Part shown: piece after piece, positions 27,649-41,189 of the stretch
Numbering within the stretch: position 1 is the stretch's first letter
Layout of the letters: the number at the start of each line of letters is the position of its first letter
Source of the DNA: Actinomycetes bacterium
Lineage (GTDB): Bacteria; Actinomycetota; Acidimicrobiia; Acidimicrobiales; Ilumatobacteraceae
Direction: 5' to 3'
DNA length: 64,000 nucleotides
Assembly (NCBI GenBank): GCA_029782355.1
Contig: JAKOUY010000017.1
Coordinates: 59,839 to 123,838, forward strand
Notes under the pieces: generated by a model
The model's input: the letters and a program-made list of their open reading frames with translations, nothing else
Databases searched by the model: none
What the model was told of the DNA's origin: nothing
Program-made: the position numbers and the translations under genes

Positions 27649-30180
27649 TCAGGCGGTGGGTGGGGTCGCCGTGGCGAAGTGCATGGTCAGCCGGGTGCCG
27701 CGGGGCACCTGGTCACCGGCCTGCACCACCCGGTCGCCGGCGGTCAGGCTCAGCAGACGCTGGGTGAAGTCGCCCGTGCTGCCGAGGACGTCGACGGTCA
27801 TGCCGGCGTCGCGCAGGGCGGTGAGGATCTGGCTCGGGTTCATCCCGGTGACATCGGGAACGGTGACCAGCTCGGGACCCTTGGAGACCACCACCGAGAT
27901 CGTCGCGCCACGCGGCACCTCGACGTTGGGGTCGGGGACCTGGCTGACGATCGCGCCCTTGGCGACCGTGGAGCTGTACTCCTCGCCCTTGACGTCGAGG
28001 ACGAGGTCGAGTTGCTCGAGCACCGTCGTGGCGTCGTCCGGCGTGCTGCCCACCAGCCGGGGGGTCTTGCGCGGCTTGGGGCCCTTGGAGATCACCAGAT
28101 GGATCGTCGAGCCGCGCGGGACGTCGTCGCCGGCCTTGGCCGCCGGCTGTCCCTCGACCGTGAAGGACACCACCGCGCCGGCAGGGATCTGCTCGTCGAA
28201 GACGTCGGCGTCGCGCACCGCCTGCAGCGAGTCGGCCTCCAGTTCGGCCGAGGCAGCGGCGATGGTGCTGCCGATCAGGCTGGGCACCCGCCGCGGCGCC
28301 GGTCCGGAACTGACCACGACGGCGATGGTCGAGCCCTCCTTCAGCGCGACCCCCTCGACCGGGTCACTGGAGACGATCTGGCCGATGGGGACCTGCTCGT
28401 CGGTGGACCGGGTGACGGCGAGGCGGAAGTCCAGCGGGGCCACCGCAGCGGTCGCTTCCTGCACGCTGAGTCCGGCCAGCTTGGGGACGTCGTGCTTGAC
28501 CGTGTGCAGCTTCCAGTAGGCGGCCAGGCCACCGCCGGCGAGGACCAGGAGCACGAGGGGCACGGCGAGCCACCACCACGAGCGCCGTCGACCCTGATCG
28601 AACACGGCCTGCTGCTCGACGACGACGGGGGCGGCCTGGCGGGGCATCGGCCGGGTGACGGCGGCGGCCGCCGGCGGGCGGACCACCGGTCCGGCGATGG
28701 CCCCGCCCCGAGGGACGGCGATCGGGGGCGCCTCGGCCGCGGCGGGCGTCGGAGCCACCGGCTCGGCCGGCGTCGCCGGCGTCGCCGGGGGCGCTGCCGG
28801 TGCCGGATCGACCGGCTCCGCGGCGGAGGCGGCCGGATCGGCGGAGGCGGTCGCGTCGGCCGTGGCCACCGCGGGCTCGGGGTGAGCCGGCGGTTCGGCG
28901 ACCGCGACGGGTTCGGGCGTGGCCGGCGAGTCCGGCGGGCCCGCCGTCGGTTCGGTCTCGGCCGGCGCCGGCCGCCGGGACATCAGCGGGTCGGTCGGGC
29001 TGGGGGCTGACGACTCGGCCGGCACCGCGGGGCGGCTCACCTCGCCGGGGCGCAGGGCGTCGGACGGCGCCGGGCGGCGACGCGCCGGGCGCCCGGGACG
29101 CTCGGCCTCCGGTGGGCGACGAGCGCCGCCGCTGGGGGTCCCGGAACGATCCGGCCGGGGACGGCGCATGCCACCACTGGGCGTGCCCTCCCGGCCCGGA
29201 CCCGCCGGGCGGCGGGTCCCGCCGCTGGGGGTGCGCTCGGCGATCTCGGGCTCGGGTCGCGGCAACGGCCCACTGGGATCGATGCCGGTGCCGCCGTCGG
29301 CGAACCATCCGCCGGCCAGGGTGGGCATCGGAGCCGGCCGAGGCATGCGCTGGGCGGCTTGCAGCAGCGCCGCGCCGAAGGCCGCGGCGCCGACGCGATC
29401 CGCCGGGTCCGGCCGGGCGGCGCGCTCCAGCGCGGCGGCCAGCGGGCCGAGGTCGGCGCTCACCGGCAGGAGCCGGTCGACCCGGTTGGCCAGCGTGGCC
29501 ACGGCCGAGTCACCCACGAACGGCAGCCGGCCGGTCGCCGACTCGAGCATCGCCAGAGCCAGCGAGTACACGTCGCTGGTGGGGCCGACCTCCTCACCGA
29601 GGGCCCGTTCCGGAGAGGCGTAGCCGGCACGCTCCTGTGTCGGTTGGCTGCCCGGTGCCCAGACCAGATCGCCGATCAATCTCGACAGCCCGGCGTCCGC
29701 CACCCGCAGGCGGCTGTCGTCACCGAAGATCAGCGTGGCCGGGCGGATGTCGCCATGGACCTCCCCGGCCCGATGCAGGGCATCCAGACCCTTGCACGCC
29801 TCCAGGCCGACCATCAGCGCCTGCGACGCCGACAGCAGCCGGCCACGGTCGAGCAGGTCGCGCAGGCTGCCCCCGCCGAGGTGCTCGCTGGCGACGTACA
29901 GCATCGGCCGGCCGTTCCACACGTCGGCGCCGTACTGCAGCACGCGGGCCAGGTTCGGATGGTGCAGCTCGGCGGTGCGCCCCATGACCTCGCTGAAGCG
30001 CAGCCGGAAGGTCGTGTCCTCGCAGATCGTCGGATGGACCAGCTTCAGGACGACCGGCTCGTCGGTCTCCCGGTCGACGCCCTCGAACGTCGCCACCTCG
30101 ACGCCGGACCCCTTGCGTGCCCCGACCTCGAAGCGCCCACCGATGGTGCGGCTGGCGGGATGTCCATCCGTGCTCGACAT
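27649..30180 (-). CDS. PASTA-domain Ser/Thr kinase-like membrane protein, catalytic loop degenerate
   Basis: This is an 843-residue protein. Residues about 15-280 have a protein kinase fold: Lys46 in VLKLVHP, catalytic loop HGDIRPAT (Asp144 kept, but the usual Asn is Thr149), DAG (162-164) instead of DFG, and GYASPE. The glycine-rich loop is poor. A long Pro/Ala-rich linker follows, containing four TPSGG-type motifs, then one membrane span (WWWLAVPLVLLVLAGGGLAAY) and four extracellular PASTA repeats that in relatives bind muropeptides. The altered residues suggest weak activity or a pseudokinase scaffold. It resembles PknB-type cell-wall sensors in architecture. TAGCGT lies 10 nt upstream. 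Confidence 0.85.
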   Translation of the reverse strand: MSSTDGHPASRTIGGRFEVGARKGSGVEVATFEGVDRETDEPVVLKLVHPTICEDTTFRLRFSEVMGRTAELHHPNLARVLQYGADVWNGRPMLYVASEHLGGGSLRDLLDRGRLLSASQALMVGLEACKGLDALHRAGEVHGDIRPATLIFGDDSRLRVADAGLSRLIGDLVWAPGSQPTQERAGYASPERALGEEVGPTSDVYSLALAMLESATGRLPFVGDSAVATLANRVDRLLPVSADLGPLAAALERAARPDPADRVGAAAFGAALLQAAQRMPRPAPMPTLAGGWFADGGTGIDPSGPLPRPEPEIAERTPSGGTRRPAGPGREGTPSGGMRRPRPDRSGTPSGGARRPPEAERPGRPARRRPAPSDALRPGEVSRPAVPAESSAPSPTDPLMSRRPAPAETEPTAGPPDSPATPEPVAVAEPPAHPEPAVATADATASADPAASAAEPVDPAPAAPPATPATPAEPVAPTPAAAEAPPIAVPRGGAIAGPVVRPPAAAAVTRPMPRQAAPVVVEQQAVFDQGRRRSWWWLAVPLVLLVLAGGGLAAYWKLHTVKHDVPKLAGLSVQEATAAVAPLDFRLAVTRSTDEQVPIGQIVSSDPVEGVALKEGSTIAVVVSSGPAPRRVPSLIGSTIAAASAELEADSLQAVRDADVFDEQIPAGAVVSFTVEGQPAAKAGDDVPRGSTIHLVISKGPKPRKTPRLVGSTPDDATTVLEQLDLVLDVKGEEYSSTVAKGAIVSQVPDPNVEVPRGATISVVVSKGPELVTVPDVTGMNPSQILTALRDAGMTVDVLGSTGDFTQRLLSLTAGDRVVQAGDQVPRGTRLTMHFATATPPTA

Positions 30181-30267
30181 GACCCGATGAACGCTACCCG
30201 TCGAGGTCGCGGCCGACCACGCGGCACGCGGCGCGCCCGGCGGGTAGGAAACGACCGGCTCAGCTGG

Positions 30268-30273
30268 GACACT
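30268..30273 (+). promoter_or_regulatory. possible -10 GACACT, leaderless
   Basis: GACACT ends 7 nt before GTG 30281. It departs from the TANNNT pattern at the first base, but the same hexamer also stands 6 nt before the TauD-like gene at 57908. Confidence 0.35.
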
Positions 30274-30280
30274 GGCCGCC

Positions 30281-30811
30281 GTGCAACGCGGCGCCGTCCC
30301 CCTCCAGCTCACCGTGTGGCAGCGCCTGCTCGTCAGCATGGTGGTCGCCGCCGGGCTGGTGGGCATCATCGCCGGGCTGGTCATCTCGTCCAGCCGCAGC
30401 ACGACCAGCGGGTTGCCGGCGGCCATCGAGGGCATTCGCCCGGCTCGTGGCGCCCAGGCCGTCCCGGCGCAGACCGACGTCTTCGTCGACCTGGCCGACG
30501 GCTACACCGGCGTGCTGACCATCGACGGCGTCGAGCTGACCACGTTCGACCTCAGCACGCAGACCGAGCTGGGCAGCGTGTCCAGCATCCCGGCCACCCT
30601 GCCGGCGCCGGAACCCGGATCGCAGGCCGTGCTGCCGAAGGGGGTCACCTACTTCGACCCGGGCAACGCCACCCTGACCTACGCTCCGACTCCGGGCGCG
30701 CCCGTGGAGAAGTTCGACGCCCGCCAGCACCTCGTCGTGGTGCGGTACTGGAAGGTCGTCGACGGCCCGTCGTCGGCGCACACCTTCGCCTGGCAGTTCA
30801 CCGTCTTCTGA
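30281..30811 (+). CDS. single-span membrane protein of unknown function
   Basis: This is a 176-residue protein with a short cytosolic N-terminus, one membrane segment (LLVSMVVAAGLVGIIAGLVI) and an extracytoplasmic beta-rich domain of about 135 residues ending HTFAWQFTVF. The outer part (VPAQTDVFVDLADGYTGVLTIDGVEL) looks like an immunoglobulin-like or copper-resistance-like strand pattern, but no family was identified. It is divergent from the PASTA kinase gene and convergent with ligA, and could belong to the cell envelope. No function can be given. Confidence 0.6.
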   Translation: MQRGAVPLQLTVWQRLLVSMVVAAGLVGIIAGLVISSSRSTTSGLPAAIEGIRPARGAQAVPAQTDVFVDLADGYTGVLTIDGVELTTFDLSTQTELGSVSSIPATLPAPEPGSQAVLPKGVTYFDPGNATLTYAPTPGAPVEKFDARQHLVVVRYWKVVDGPSSAHTFAWQFTVF

Positions 30812-30823
30812 GACCGCCCGGGA

Positions 30824-33858
<3,035 letters not shown>

Positions 33859-33948
33859 CACACCTCCCCGAATGGTGCGGACCGGGTGCCCGGGCCATCG
33901 TGCCAGGTGAGCGCCACGGCGAAGAAACCCGCCGACGCAACGCGCCGC

Positions 33949-33954
33949 TACCGT
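33949..33954 (+). promoter_or_regulatory. -10 hexamer TACCGT, leaderless
   Basis: TACCGT ends 7 nt before GTG 33962 with no ribosome site; it is identical in sequence and spacing to the site at 24761. Confidence 0.55.
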
Positions 33955-33961
33955 ACGTCGG

Positions 33962-34837
33962 GTGTTCGGGCCCGATCGTCGCGTGCCGCCGGTCTGGCAG
34001 GCGCTCGTGGCCGTCGCCGTCGCCACCGGCGCCCTGGCCGGCGCGGCGGCGCTCGGCGGGCGCAGCCGGCCGGCGATGGTGTCGGCCACCGTGGCGTGCT
34101 GGGCGATGTGGGCGGTCATGCTGCTGGCTGCCCTGGTGCCCTCGGTGGCCGGGCTGGCCGCGCTGCGCGCCCTGGCCCCGCTGCACCTGGTGGCGGTGAT
34201 CGTGATGTGGGCCGCCGGAGCCGGAACCTGGCGAGGTCTGGCGGCCACGCTGGCCGCGGTCGCCGCGGTGACGGCCATCGGGGCGGCGGAGAGTGGGCGA
34301 GCGATGGTCCAGGCCTCGGCCTACGGCGACGAGCGGCGCTTCCCGCTGCGCATCCCGGCGCCCCTGGCACTGCCCATCGTCCTGTCGTGGCTGGTGTGGG
34401 CGGCCGCCGTCGTGCTGGCGGTGATCGGGCTGGGGACCCGCCGCTGGGTGCTCGGCACCGTGCTGGCGGCCGCCGGCGTGGCTCTCGGCGGGTTCCTGTG
34501 GCGTCGCTGGCTGGGCCTGGCCCGCCGCTGGCTGGTGATCGTGCCGGCCGGGCTGGTGATCCACGATCCGGTGATGCTGGGCGAGACGGTCATGCTCCCC
34601 TCGGCAACGGTGCGGCGGATGGAGCTGGCCCGTCAGGGGACCGGGTCGCTGGACCTCTCCGGTCCCGCATCCGGGCATCTGCTCGACATCGAGGCCGCCG
34701 ACCTGCTGACCGTGCTGGTTCGACGCGGTCGTGACGCCCAGGCGATCCACGCCCGGTCGGTGCTGGTGGCACCCAGCCGGCCCGGCGCGGCGCTGGCCGG
34801 CTGGCGTCAGCCGGCGACCCCTCCGCCGAGCACGTAG
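33962..34837 (+). CDS. polytopic membrane protein with C-terminal PH-like region
   Basis: This is a 291-residue protein with about five hydrophobic segments in the first 185 residues, then a soluble end of about 100 residues that begins RRWLVIVPAGLVIHDPV and resembles a bacterial PH-like domain. No catalytic motif is visible. Its last 31 bp overlap the 3' end of mnmA on the other strand, so transcripts of the two genes are complementary there. Function is unknown. Confidence 0.62.
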   Translation: MFGPDRRVPPVWQALVAVAVATGALAGAAALGGRSRPAMVSATVACWAMWAVMLLAALVPSVAGLAALRALAPLHLVAVIVMWAAGAGTWRGLAATLAAVAAVTAIGAAESGRAMVQASAYGDERRFPLRIPAPLALPIVLSWLVWAAAVVLAVIGLGTRRWVLGTVLAAAGVALGGFLWRRWLGLARRWLVIVPAGLVIHDPVMLGETVMLPSATVRRMELARQGTGSLDLSGPASGHLLDIEAADLLTVLVRRGRDAQAIHARSVLVAPSRPGAALAGWRQPATPPPST

Positions 34838-35847
34838 CGGTCGGTCGGGTCGTACAGCACCACGCTCTGGCCGGGTGCCACCCGACGGGTCGGTTCGTGC
34901 CAATGGACCGCCACGCCGGCGGCGGCCATGACCACGGTGGCCGGCTGGGCCGTGCCGTGGGCACTGCACTGCACCACCAGATCACCGGTCTCCGGCTCGT
35001 CGGACCAGGTCATCACCGGGACCTCGGTCGTCGTCACCAGCAGGTCGGCCTCGTCCCCCACCACCACCCGTCCGGCGACCGGGTCGACCTCGATCACGTA
35101 GCGCTTCGGCCCGCCGCCGGGCAGCCCCAGGCGGCGACGCTGGCCGACGGTCACCAGCTGCACGGCGTCGGTCCGGCCGAGCGATGTCCCCCGGCGGTCG
35201 ACGACCTCGGCGGCGGTGAACGGGATGCGCTGGCCGAGAAACGCCTCTCGGCCGGCCTGCTCGGTGATGAAGCACACGTCCTGGCTGTCCGGCTTGCTGG
35301 CCGTGCGCAGCCCGAGCCGGGCGGCCCGGGCCCGGACCTCGGTCTTGGTCAGGTGGCCCACCGGGAAGCTGGTCCGCTGCAGATCGGCCTGGGTGAGCAT
35401 GTGCACCACGTAGCTCTGGTCCTTGGCGTGATCGGCGCCACGCCGCACCCGCCGAACCCCGTCGACGGTCTCGATCCGGGCGTGATGACCGGTGGCGACG
35501 GCATCGAACCCGAGGTGGGCGGCCCGCTCGGCCAGGCGGTGGAACTTCAGGTGGCGGTTGCACTCGATGCACGGGTTCGGGGTCGTCCCGGCGGCGTGAG
35601 CAGCCACGTACGGATCGACCACCCGCTCGGTGAACTCGTCGGCGAAGTTGAAGACGACGTGGTCGATCCCCAGCTGCTGGGCGACGCGGCGGGCGTCGTC
35701 GACGTCGGCGACCGAGCAGCACCCCGTGTCACTGGCCCCGCCCCACAACCGCATGGTGACCCCGGTGACGGCGTGGCCGGCCCCCACCAGCTCGGCGGCG
35801 GCGACCGAGGAGTCGACCCCGCCGCTCATCGCCACCAGGACCTTCAC
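34807..35847 (-). CDS. mnmA: tRNA-specific 2-thiouridylase
   Basis: This is a 346-residue enzyme that thiolates U34 of Lys, Glu and Gln tRNAs. It has the PP-loop VAMSGGVDSSVAA, the catalytic cysteine in NPCIECN and the second cysteine in SQDVCFI, and the tRNA-binding GHHAR region. The C-terminal beta-barrel ends ATVVMAAAGVAVHWHEP. GTG 35847 overlaps the stop of the cysteine desulfurase gene (GTGA), and that enzyme supplies the sulfur, so the pair forms a functional operon. Confidence 0.96.
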   Translation of the reverse strand: MKVLVAMSGGVDSSVAAAELVGAGHAVTGVTMRLWGGASDTGCCSVADVDDARRVAQQLGIDHVVFNFADEFTERVVDPYVAAHAAGTTPNPCIECNRHLKFHRLAERAAHLGFDAVATGHHARIETVDGVRRVRRGADHAKDQSYVVHMLTQADLQRTSFPVGHLTKTEVRARAARLGLRTASKPDSQDVCFITEQAGREAFLGQRIPFTAAEVVDRRGTSLGRTDAVQLVTVGQRRRLGLPGGGPKRYVIEVDPVAGRVVVGDEADLLVTTTEVPVMTWSDEPETGDLVVQCSAHGTAQPATVVMAAAGVAVHWHEPTRRVAPGQSVVLYDPTDRYVLGGGVAG

Positions 35848-36986
35848 GATCGGCCCGCCCCGGCCTGCAGCCGGGTCACCGCCCCGACCACCGCCTCGAC
35901 GGCCCGGTCGACGTCGGCGTCGGTGGTGGTGACGCCCAGCGTCAGGCGCAGCGCTCCGGCGGCACTCCGCCGTTCGACGCCCATCGCCGACAGCACGTGG
36001 GAGGGCTCCATCGCCCCACTGGCGCAGGCCGAGGCCGCGCTGGCGCACACCCCGGCCTCGTCCAGCAGGAACAGCAGCGACTCGTTCTCCACCCCGGGGA
36101 ACATCACGTGGGCCGACCCGGCCACCTTGCGATCGCGCCGGACGGTCTCGATCACCGCCGCGCCGAGCCGCTGGACCAGCGCGTCGACCAGCCGGTCGCG
36201 CTGGGCGGCGATGCGCACCCCGTCGGCTCGCAGCCCGGCCTGGGTCTCCGCCAGGGCCACATCCATGGCCACGATGCCCGCCACGTTGTGGGTCCCGCTG
36301 CGGCGGTCACGCTCCTGGCCACCGCCCACGAGCAGCGGCTCCCAGCGCACCGCCGGGCGGACGAGCAGCGCGCCGACCCCCTTCGGTCCGCCGAACTTGT
36401 GCGCCGACAGCGACAGCGCGTCGACATGCCGGGCGATCTCCGCCAGCGGCAGCCAGCACGCGCCCTGGACGGCGTCGGTGTGCAAGACGGCGTGCGGGGC
36501 GCGGGCGCGGACCACCTCGGCGACGGCGGCGAGATCGGTGATCGTGCCGACCTCGTTGTTCACCGCCATCACGCTCACGAGCGAGGTGTCCGGGCCGAGG
36601 GCCTCGGCCAGGCGGTCGAGGCGGACGTGGCCGGTCTCGTCGGCGTCGACCAGGCGGTGCTCGACCCGCTCGACCGAGGCGAGCACGGCGTGGTGCTCGG
36701 GGCGCGGGCACACGGCCACGCCGGGACGGGCCGCGATCACCCCGGCGACGATGGTGTTGTCGCTCTCGGTCCCGCCCGAGGTGAAGACCACACCGCCCGG
36801 ATCCCACCCAGCCAGCTCGGCGATCCGCTCGCGGGACTCGTCGACCGCCTGGCGGGCCCGGCGAGCGACGCGGTGGGCACCCGAGGGGTTGGCGTACTGC
36901 TGGTCGAGGTACGGGAGCATCGCCGAGACCGCAGCCGGGCGCATCGGCGTGCTGGCCGCGTGGTCGAGATACACCGGATGCTCCAC
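35844..36986 (-). CDS. cysteine desulfurase
   Basis: This is a 380-residue PLP enzyme of the NifS/IscS class that releases sulfur from cysteine to give a persulfide. It shows the N-terminal YLDHAASTPMRP, the PLP lysine in SLSAHKFGGPKG, the histidine in PRPEHHAVLA and the active-site cysteine loop around GVCASAASACASGAMEPSH. The next gene is mnmA, so it probably serves tRNA thiolation, as in many actinobacteria. GTG 36986 has TAGCCT 6 nt upstream (leaderless). Confidence 0.95.
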   Translation of the reverse strand: MEHPVYLDHAASTPMRPAAVSAMLPYLDQQYANPSGAHRVARRARQAVDESRERIAELAGWDPGGVVFTSGGTESDNTIVAGVIAARPGVAVCPRPEHHAVLASVERVEHRLVDADETGHVRLDRLAEALGPDTSLVSVMAVNNEVGTITDLAAVAEVVRARAPHAVLHTDAVQGACWLPLAEIARHVDALSLSAHKFGGPKGVGALLVRPAVRWEPLLVGGGQERDRRSGTHNVAGIVAMDVALAETQAGLRADGVRIAAQRDRLVDALVQRLGAAVIETVRRDRKVAGSAHVMFPGVENESLLFLLDEAGVCASAASACASGAMEPSHVLSAMGVERRSAAGALRLTLGVTTTDADVDRAVEAVVGAVTRLQAGAGRS

Positions 36987-36992
36987 CCTGAC

Positions 36993-36998
36993 AGGCTA
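36993..36998 (-). promoter_or_regulatory. -10 hexamer TAGCCT of the desulfurase-mnmA operon
   Basis: On the minus strand TAGCCT ends 6 nt before GTG 36986. The 32-bp gap must also hold the start of the divergent methyltransferase, for which CATGAT (37007-37012), 6 nt before ATG 37019, is the best candidate. Confidence 0.5.
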
Positions 36999-37018
36999 GG
37001 ACCCGGCATGATGGCGTG

Positions 37019-37810
37019 ATGGAGGGCTACGAGGCGTCGACCTACGGCGAGGCCTTCGCCGACGTGTACGACGACTGGTACACCGCCACGCTGGGCGACC
37101 GCAGCGCGTTCGCGGCGATGGCGTTCGGGCTGGCGGTGGCCGACCTACCCATCCTGGAACTGGGGATCGGGACCGGACGGCTGGCCGTGGCCCTGGCCGC
37201 GGCCGGCCTGCACGTGGTGGGCGTGGACACCAGCGCGGCGATGGTCGCCCGGATCCCGCCCGTCGGCGAGGGGCCGGGCTCGGTCACGCCGGTCGTCGGC
37301 GACATGGTCGAGGACCTCCCGGCCGGACCGTTCGGCCTGGCCTACTGCGGGTTCAACACCTTCTTCAACCTGCTCAGCGAGCGCCGCCAGCAGGACTGCC
37401 TGACTGCGGTCGCCGATCGGCTGGCGCCCGGCGCGGCGTTCATCGTCGAGGCATCGATCCCCGAACCGCCGTCCGACCCGGCCGACGAGGTCCGGTTGCG
37501 CTCGATGACCGCCACCGAGGTGGTCCTCAGCGTCAGCCGGGTGGACCGCGACGGGCAGCGGGCCGAGGGGCAGTACGTCTCGCTCAGCGCCGCCGGCGGG
37601 GTCCGCCTGCGGCCGTGGGCGATCCGCTGGTGCACCCCGACCCAGCTCGACGAGCTGGCCGCCTGCGCCGGCCTCGAGCTCGTCGGGCGCTACGCCGGCT
37701 ACGACCGCGCCCCGCTGACCGACGACGACGACCGTCACGTGACCGTGTACCGGCGGCCCGTCGATTACCCACCGGTACGGCACGCGGTCACGACCGGGGA
37801 CGTAGGCTGA
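37019..37810 (+). CDS. class I SAM-dependent methyltransferase
   Basis: This is a 263-residue protein with the methyltransferase core: LELGIGTGRLAVALA (motif I), VVGVDTSAAMV, a central LAYCGFNTFFNLLS and the post-I strands. The N-terminus has FADVYDDWY, common in small-molecule and quinone-type methyltransferases. The substrate is unknown. The start is ATG 37019 (GTG 37016 in the same frame is also possible). galT follows after 7 nt on the same strand. Confidence 0.8.
   Translation: MEGYEASTYGEAFADVYDDWYTATLGDRSAFAAMAFGLAVADLPILELGIGTGRLAVALAAAGLHVVGVDTSAAMVARIPPVGEGPGSVTPVVGDMVEDLPAGPFGLAYCGFNTFFNLLSERRQQDCLTAVADRLAPGAAFIVEASIPEPPSDPADEVRLRSMTATEVVLSVSRVDRDGQRAEGQYVSLSAAGGVRLRPWAIRWCTPTQLDELAACAGLELVGRYAGYDRAPLTDDDDRHVTVYRRPVDYPPVRHAVTTGDVG
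37803..37808 (+). promoter_or_regulatory. -10 hexamer TAGGCT upstream of galT
   Basis: TAGGCT overlaps the end of the methyltransferase gene and ends 9 nt before GTG 37818, giving galT a possible near-leaderless transcript of its own. Confidence 0.4.
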
Positions 37811-37817
37811 GGCAACT

Positions 37818-38801
37818 GTGAGTCACCTGCGTTTGAACCTCCTCACCGGGCGTTGGGTGACGATGGTCGCACACCGGGCCGAACGGCCCACCGACTTCCG
37901 GCCGCGCTCGCCGCAAGTCGAGACCGACAGCACCCGGCCGTGCCCGTTCTGCCCCGAGCAGCAGCACGACGTCCCGGCCGTGCTCGAACACCGCGGGCCA
38001 GACGGCCTGTGGCACCAGCGGATCATCGCCAACCTCTACCCGGCCTTCGACGGCGACGAGCCGTTCGCCGTCCACCACCACGGTCCGGTGCACATCGAGG
38101 CCGCGGCCAGCGGCATCCACGAGGTGTTCATCTCCTCGCGCGATCACACCGCCCCGCCGGAGGGGCGCACTCCCGACGACGCCATCGCCACCGCCGACCT
38201 GCTGCGCACCCGCCTGCTGCAGCACGCCGAGCTGCCCAACCTGCGCTACACCCAGGCGATCATCAACCACGGGCGGGAGGCCGGGGCCTCCCTCGCCCAC
38301 CCCCACGGCCAGCTGCTGGCCCTGCCGTTCGTGCCCGGCGAGATCCTCGACGAGCAGCGGGCCTTCGGGCGCTTCGAGGGCGGTTGCGTGCTGTGCGCCA
38401 CGGTGGAGGCCGAGTCGGTCGACGGCACCCGCATCGTGCTGGCCAACGACGAGGTCGTGGTGGTCAGCCCGTACTGGGCGGGCACGCCCTACGAGCTGCT
38501 GATCATCCCTCGGGCCCATGCCGCGCACCTGCCCGACTCCACGGACGAGAGCCTCCATGCCGTGGCCGTCGGCCTGCAGGATGCGGTGGGCACGCTGCGC
38601 CACCGCCACGGCGACGTGGCCTACAACGCCGTGCTGCACACCGCCCCGCACGCCTACGTCGGCTCCTACCACTGGCACATCCACCTGTTCCCCAAGCTGA
38701 TCAGCACGGCCGGGTTCGAGCGCGGAACGGGCGTGATGATCAACATCGTCACCCCGGAGACCGCCGCCGGCGAGTTGCGCCAGGCGCTCGTCAGCCAGTG
38801 A
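37818..38801 (+). CDS. galT: galactose-1-phosphate uridylyltransferase
   Basis: This is a 327-residue HIT-superfamily enzyme of the Leloir pathway. It has the N-terminal LTGRWVTMVAHRAERP, zinc-type CPFCPEQQ, the catalytic HPHGQ (histidine nucleophile in HPHGQLLA) and the C-terminal SYHWHIHLFPK. The short length and HPHGQ are those of the divergent actinobacterial/Thermotoga type, which may also act as an ADP-glucose or UDP-glucose phosphorylase. It stands before the glycogen genes, so its role may lie in sugar-nucleotide supply rather than galactose use. Confidence 0.88.
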   Translation: MSHLRLNLLTGRWVTMVAHRAERPTDFRPRSPQVETDSTRPCPFCPEQQHDVPAVLEHRGPDGLWHQRIIANLYPAFDGDEPFAVHHHGPVHIEAAASGIHEVFISSRDHTAPPEGRTPDDAIATADLLRTRLLQHAELPNLRYTQAIINHGREAGASLAHPHGQLLALPFVPGEILDEQRAFGRFEGGCVLCATVEAESVDGTRIVLANDEVVVVSPYWAGTPYELLIIPRAHAAHLPDSTDESLHAVAVGLQDAVGTLRHRHGDVAYNAVLHTAPHAYVGSYHWHIHLFPKLISTAGFERGTGVMINIVTPETAAGELRQALVSQ

Positions 38802-39256
38802 CGAGGTGGTGACGTGCGCCCGCTCCGGGTGACCGTCGACCTGGCCGCCTCACCGGCCGCCGTGTGGGAGCAGATCCGTGACGTGCGCCGTCACGTCGAC
38901 TGGATGGCCGACGCCGAGTCGATCGAGCTGACCGGCGGACCCACCGCCGGGGTCGGCACGACGATGCGCTGCCGGACCCGCGTCGGACCGATCACCCTCG
39001 ACGACGAGATGGAGATCACCGAGTGGGACGAGCCGCGGGTGATGGGCGTGCGCCACGTCGGGGCGGTGACCGGCGAGGGACGATTCACCCTCACCCCGCT
39101 CGACGGAGGAACGCGGACCCGCTTCGAGTGGTCCGAGCAGCTGCACTTCCCGTGGTGGCTCGGTGGTCGGGTCGGCGCCGTCGTCGCCGCCCGCACGGTG
39201 CTGGCAGCCATCTGGCGGCGCAACCTGCGACGCTTGGCCACCCTCGTCGCAGCCGG

Positions 39257-41146
<1,890 letters not shown>

Positions 41147-41152
41147 GAGGGC

Positions 41153-41182
41153 AGCGTAGGGGACGACAGCGGCAACTACAGT
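41153..41182. promoter_or_regulatory. divergent leaderless promoters of glgB and the GT4 gene
   Basis: On the minus strand TACGCT (plus coordinates 41153-41158) ends 6 nt before GTG 41146 of glgB; on the plus strand TACAGT (41177-41182) ends 7 nt before ATG 41190. Both lie in a 43-bp gap, so the two promoters overlap and a single regulator could control both directions. Confidence 0.6.
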
Positions 41183-41189
41183 CGTCCCG

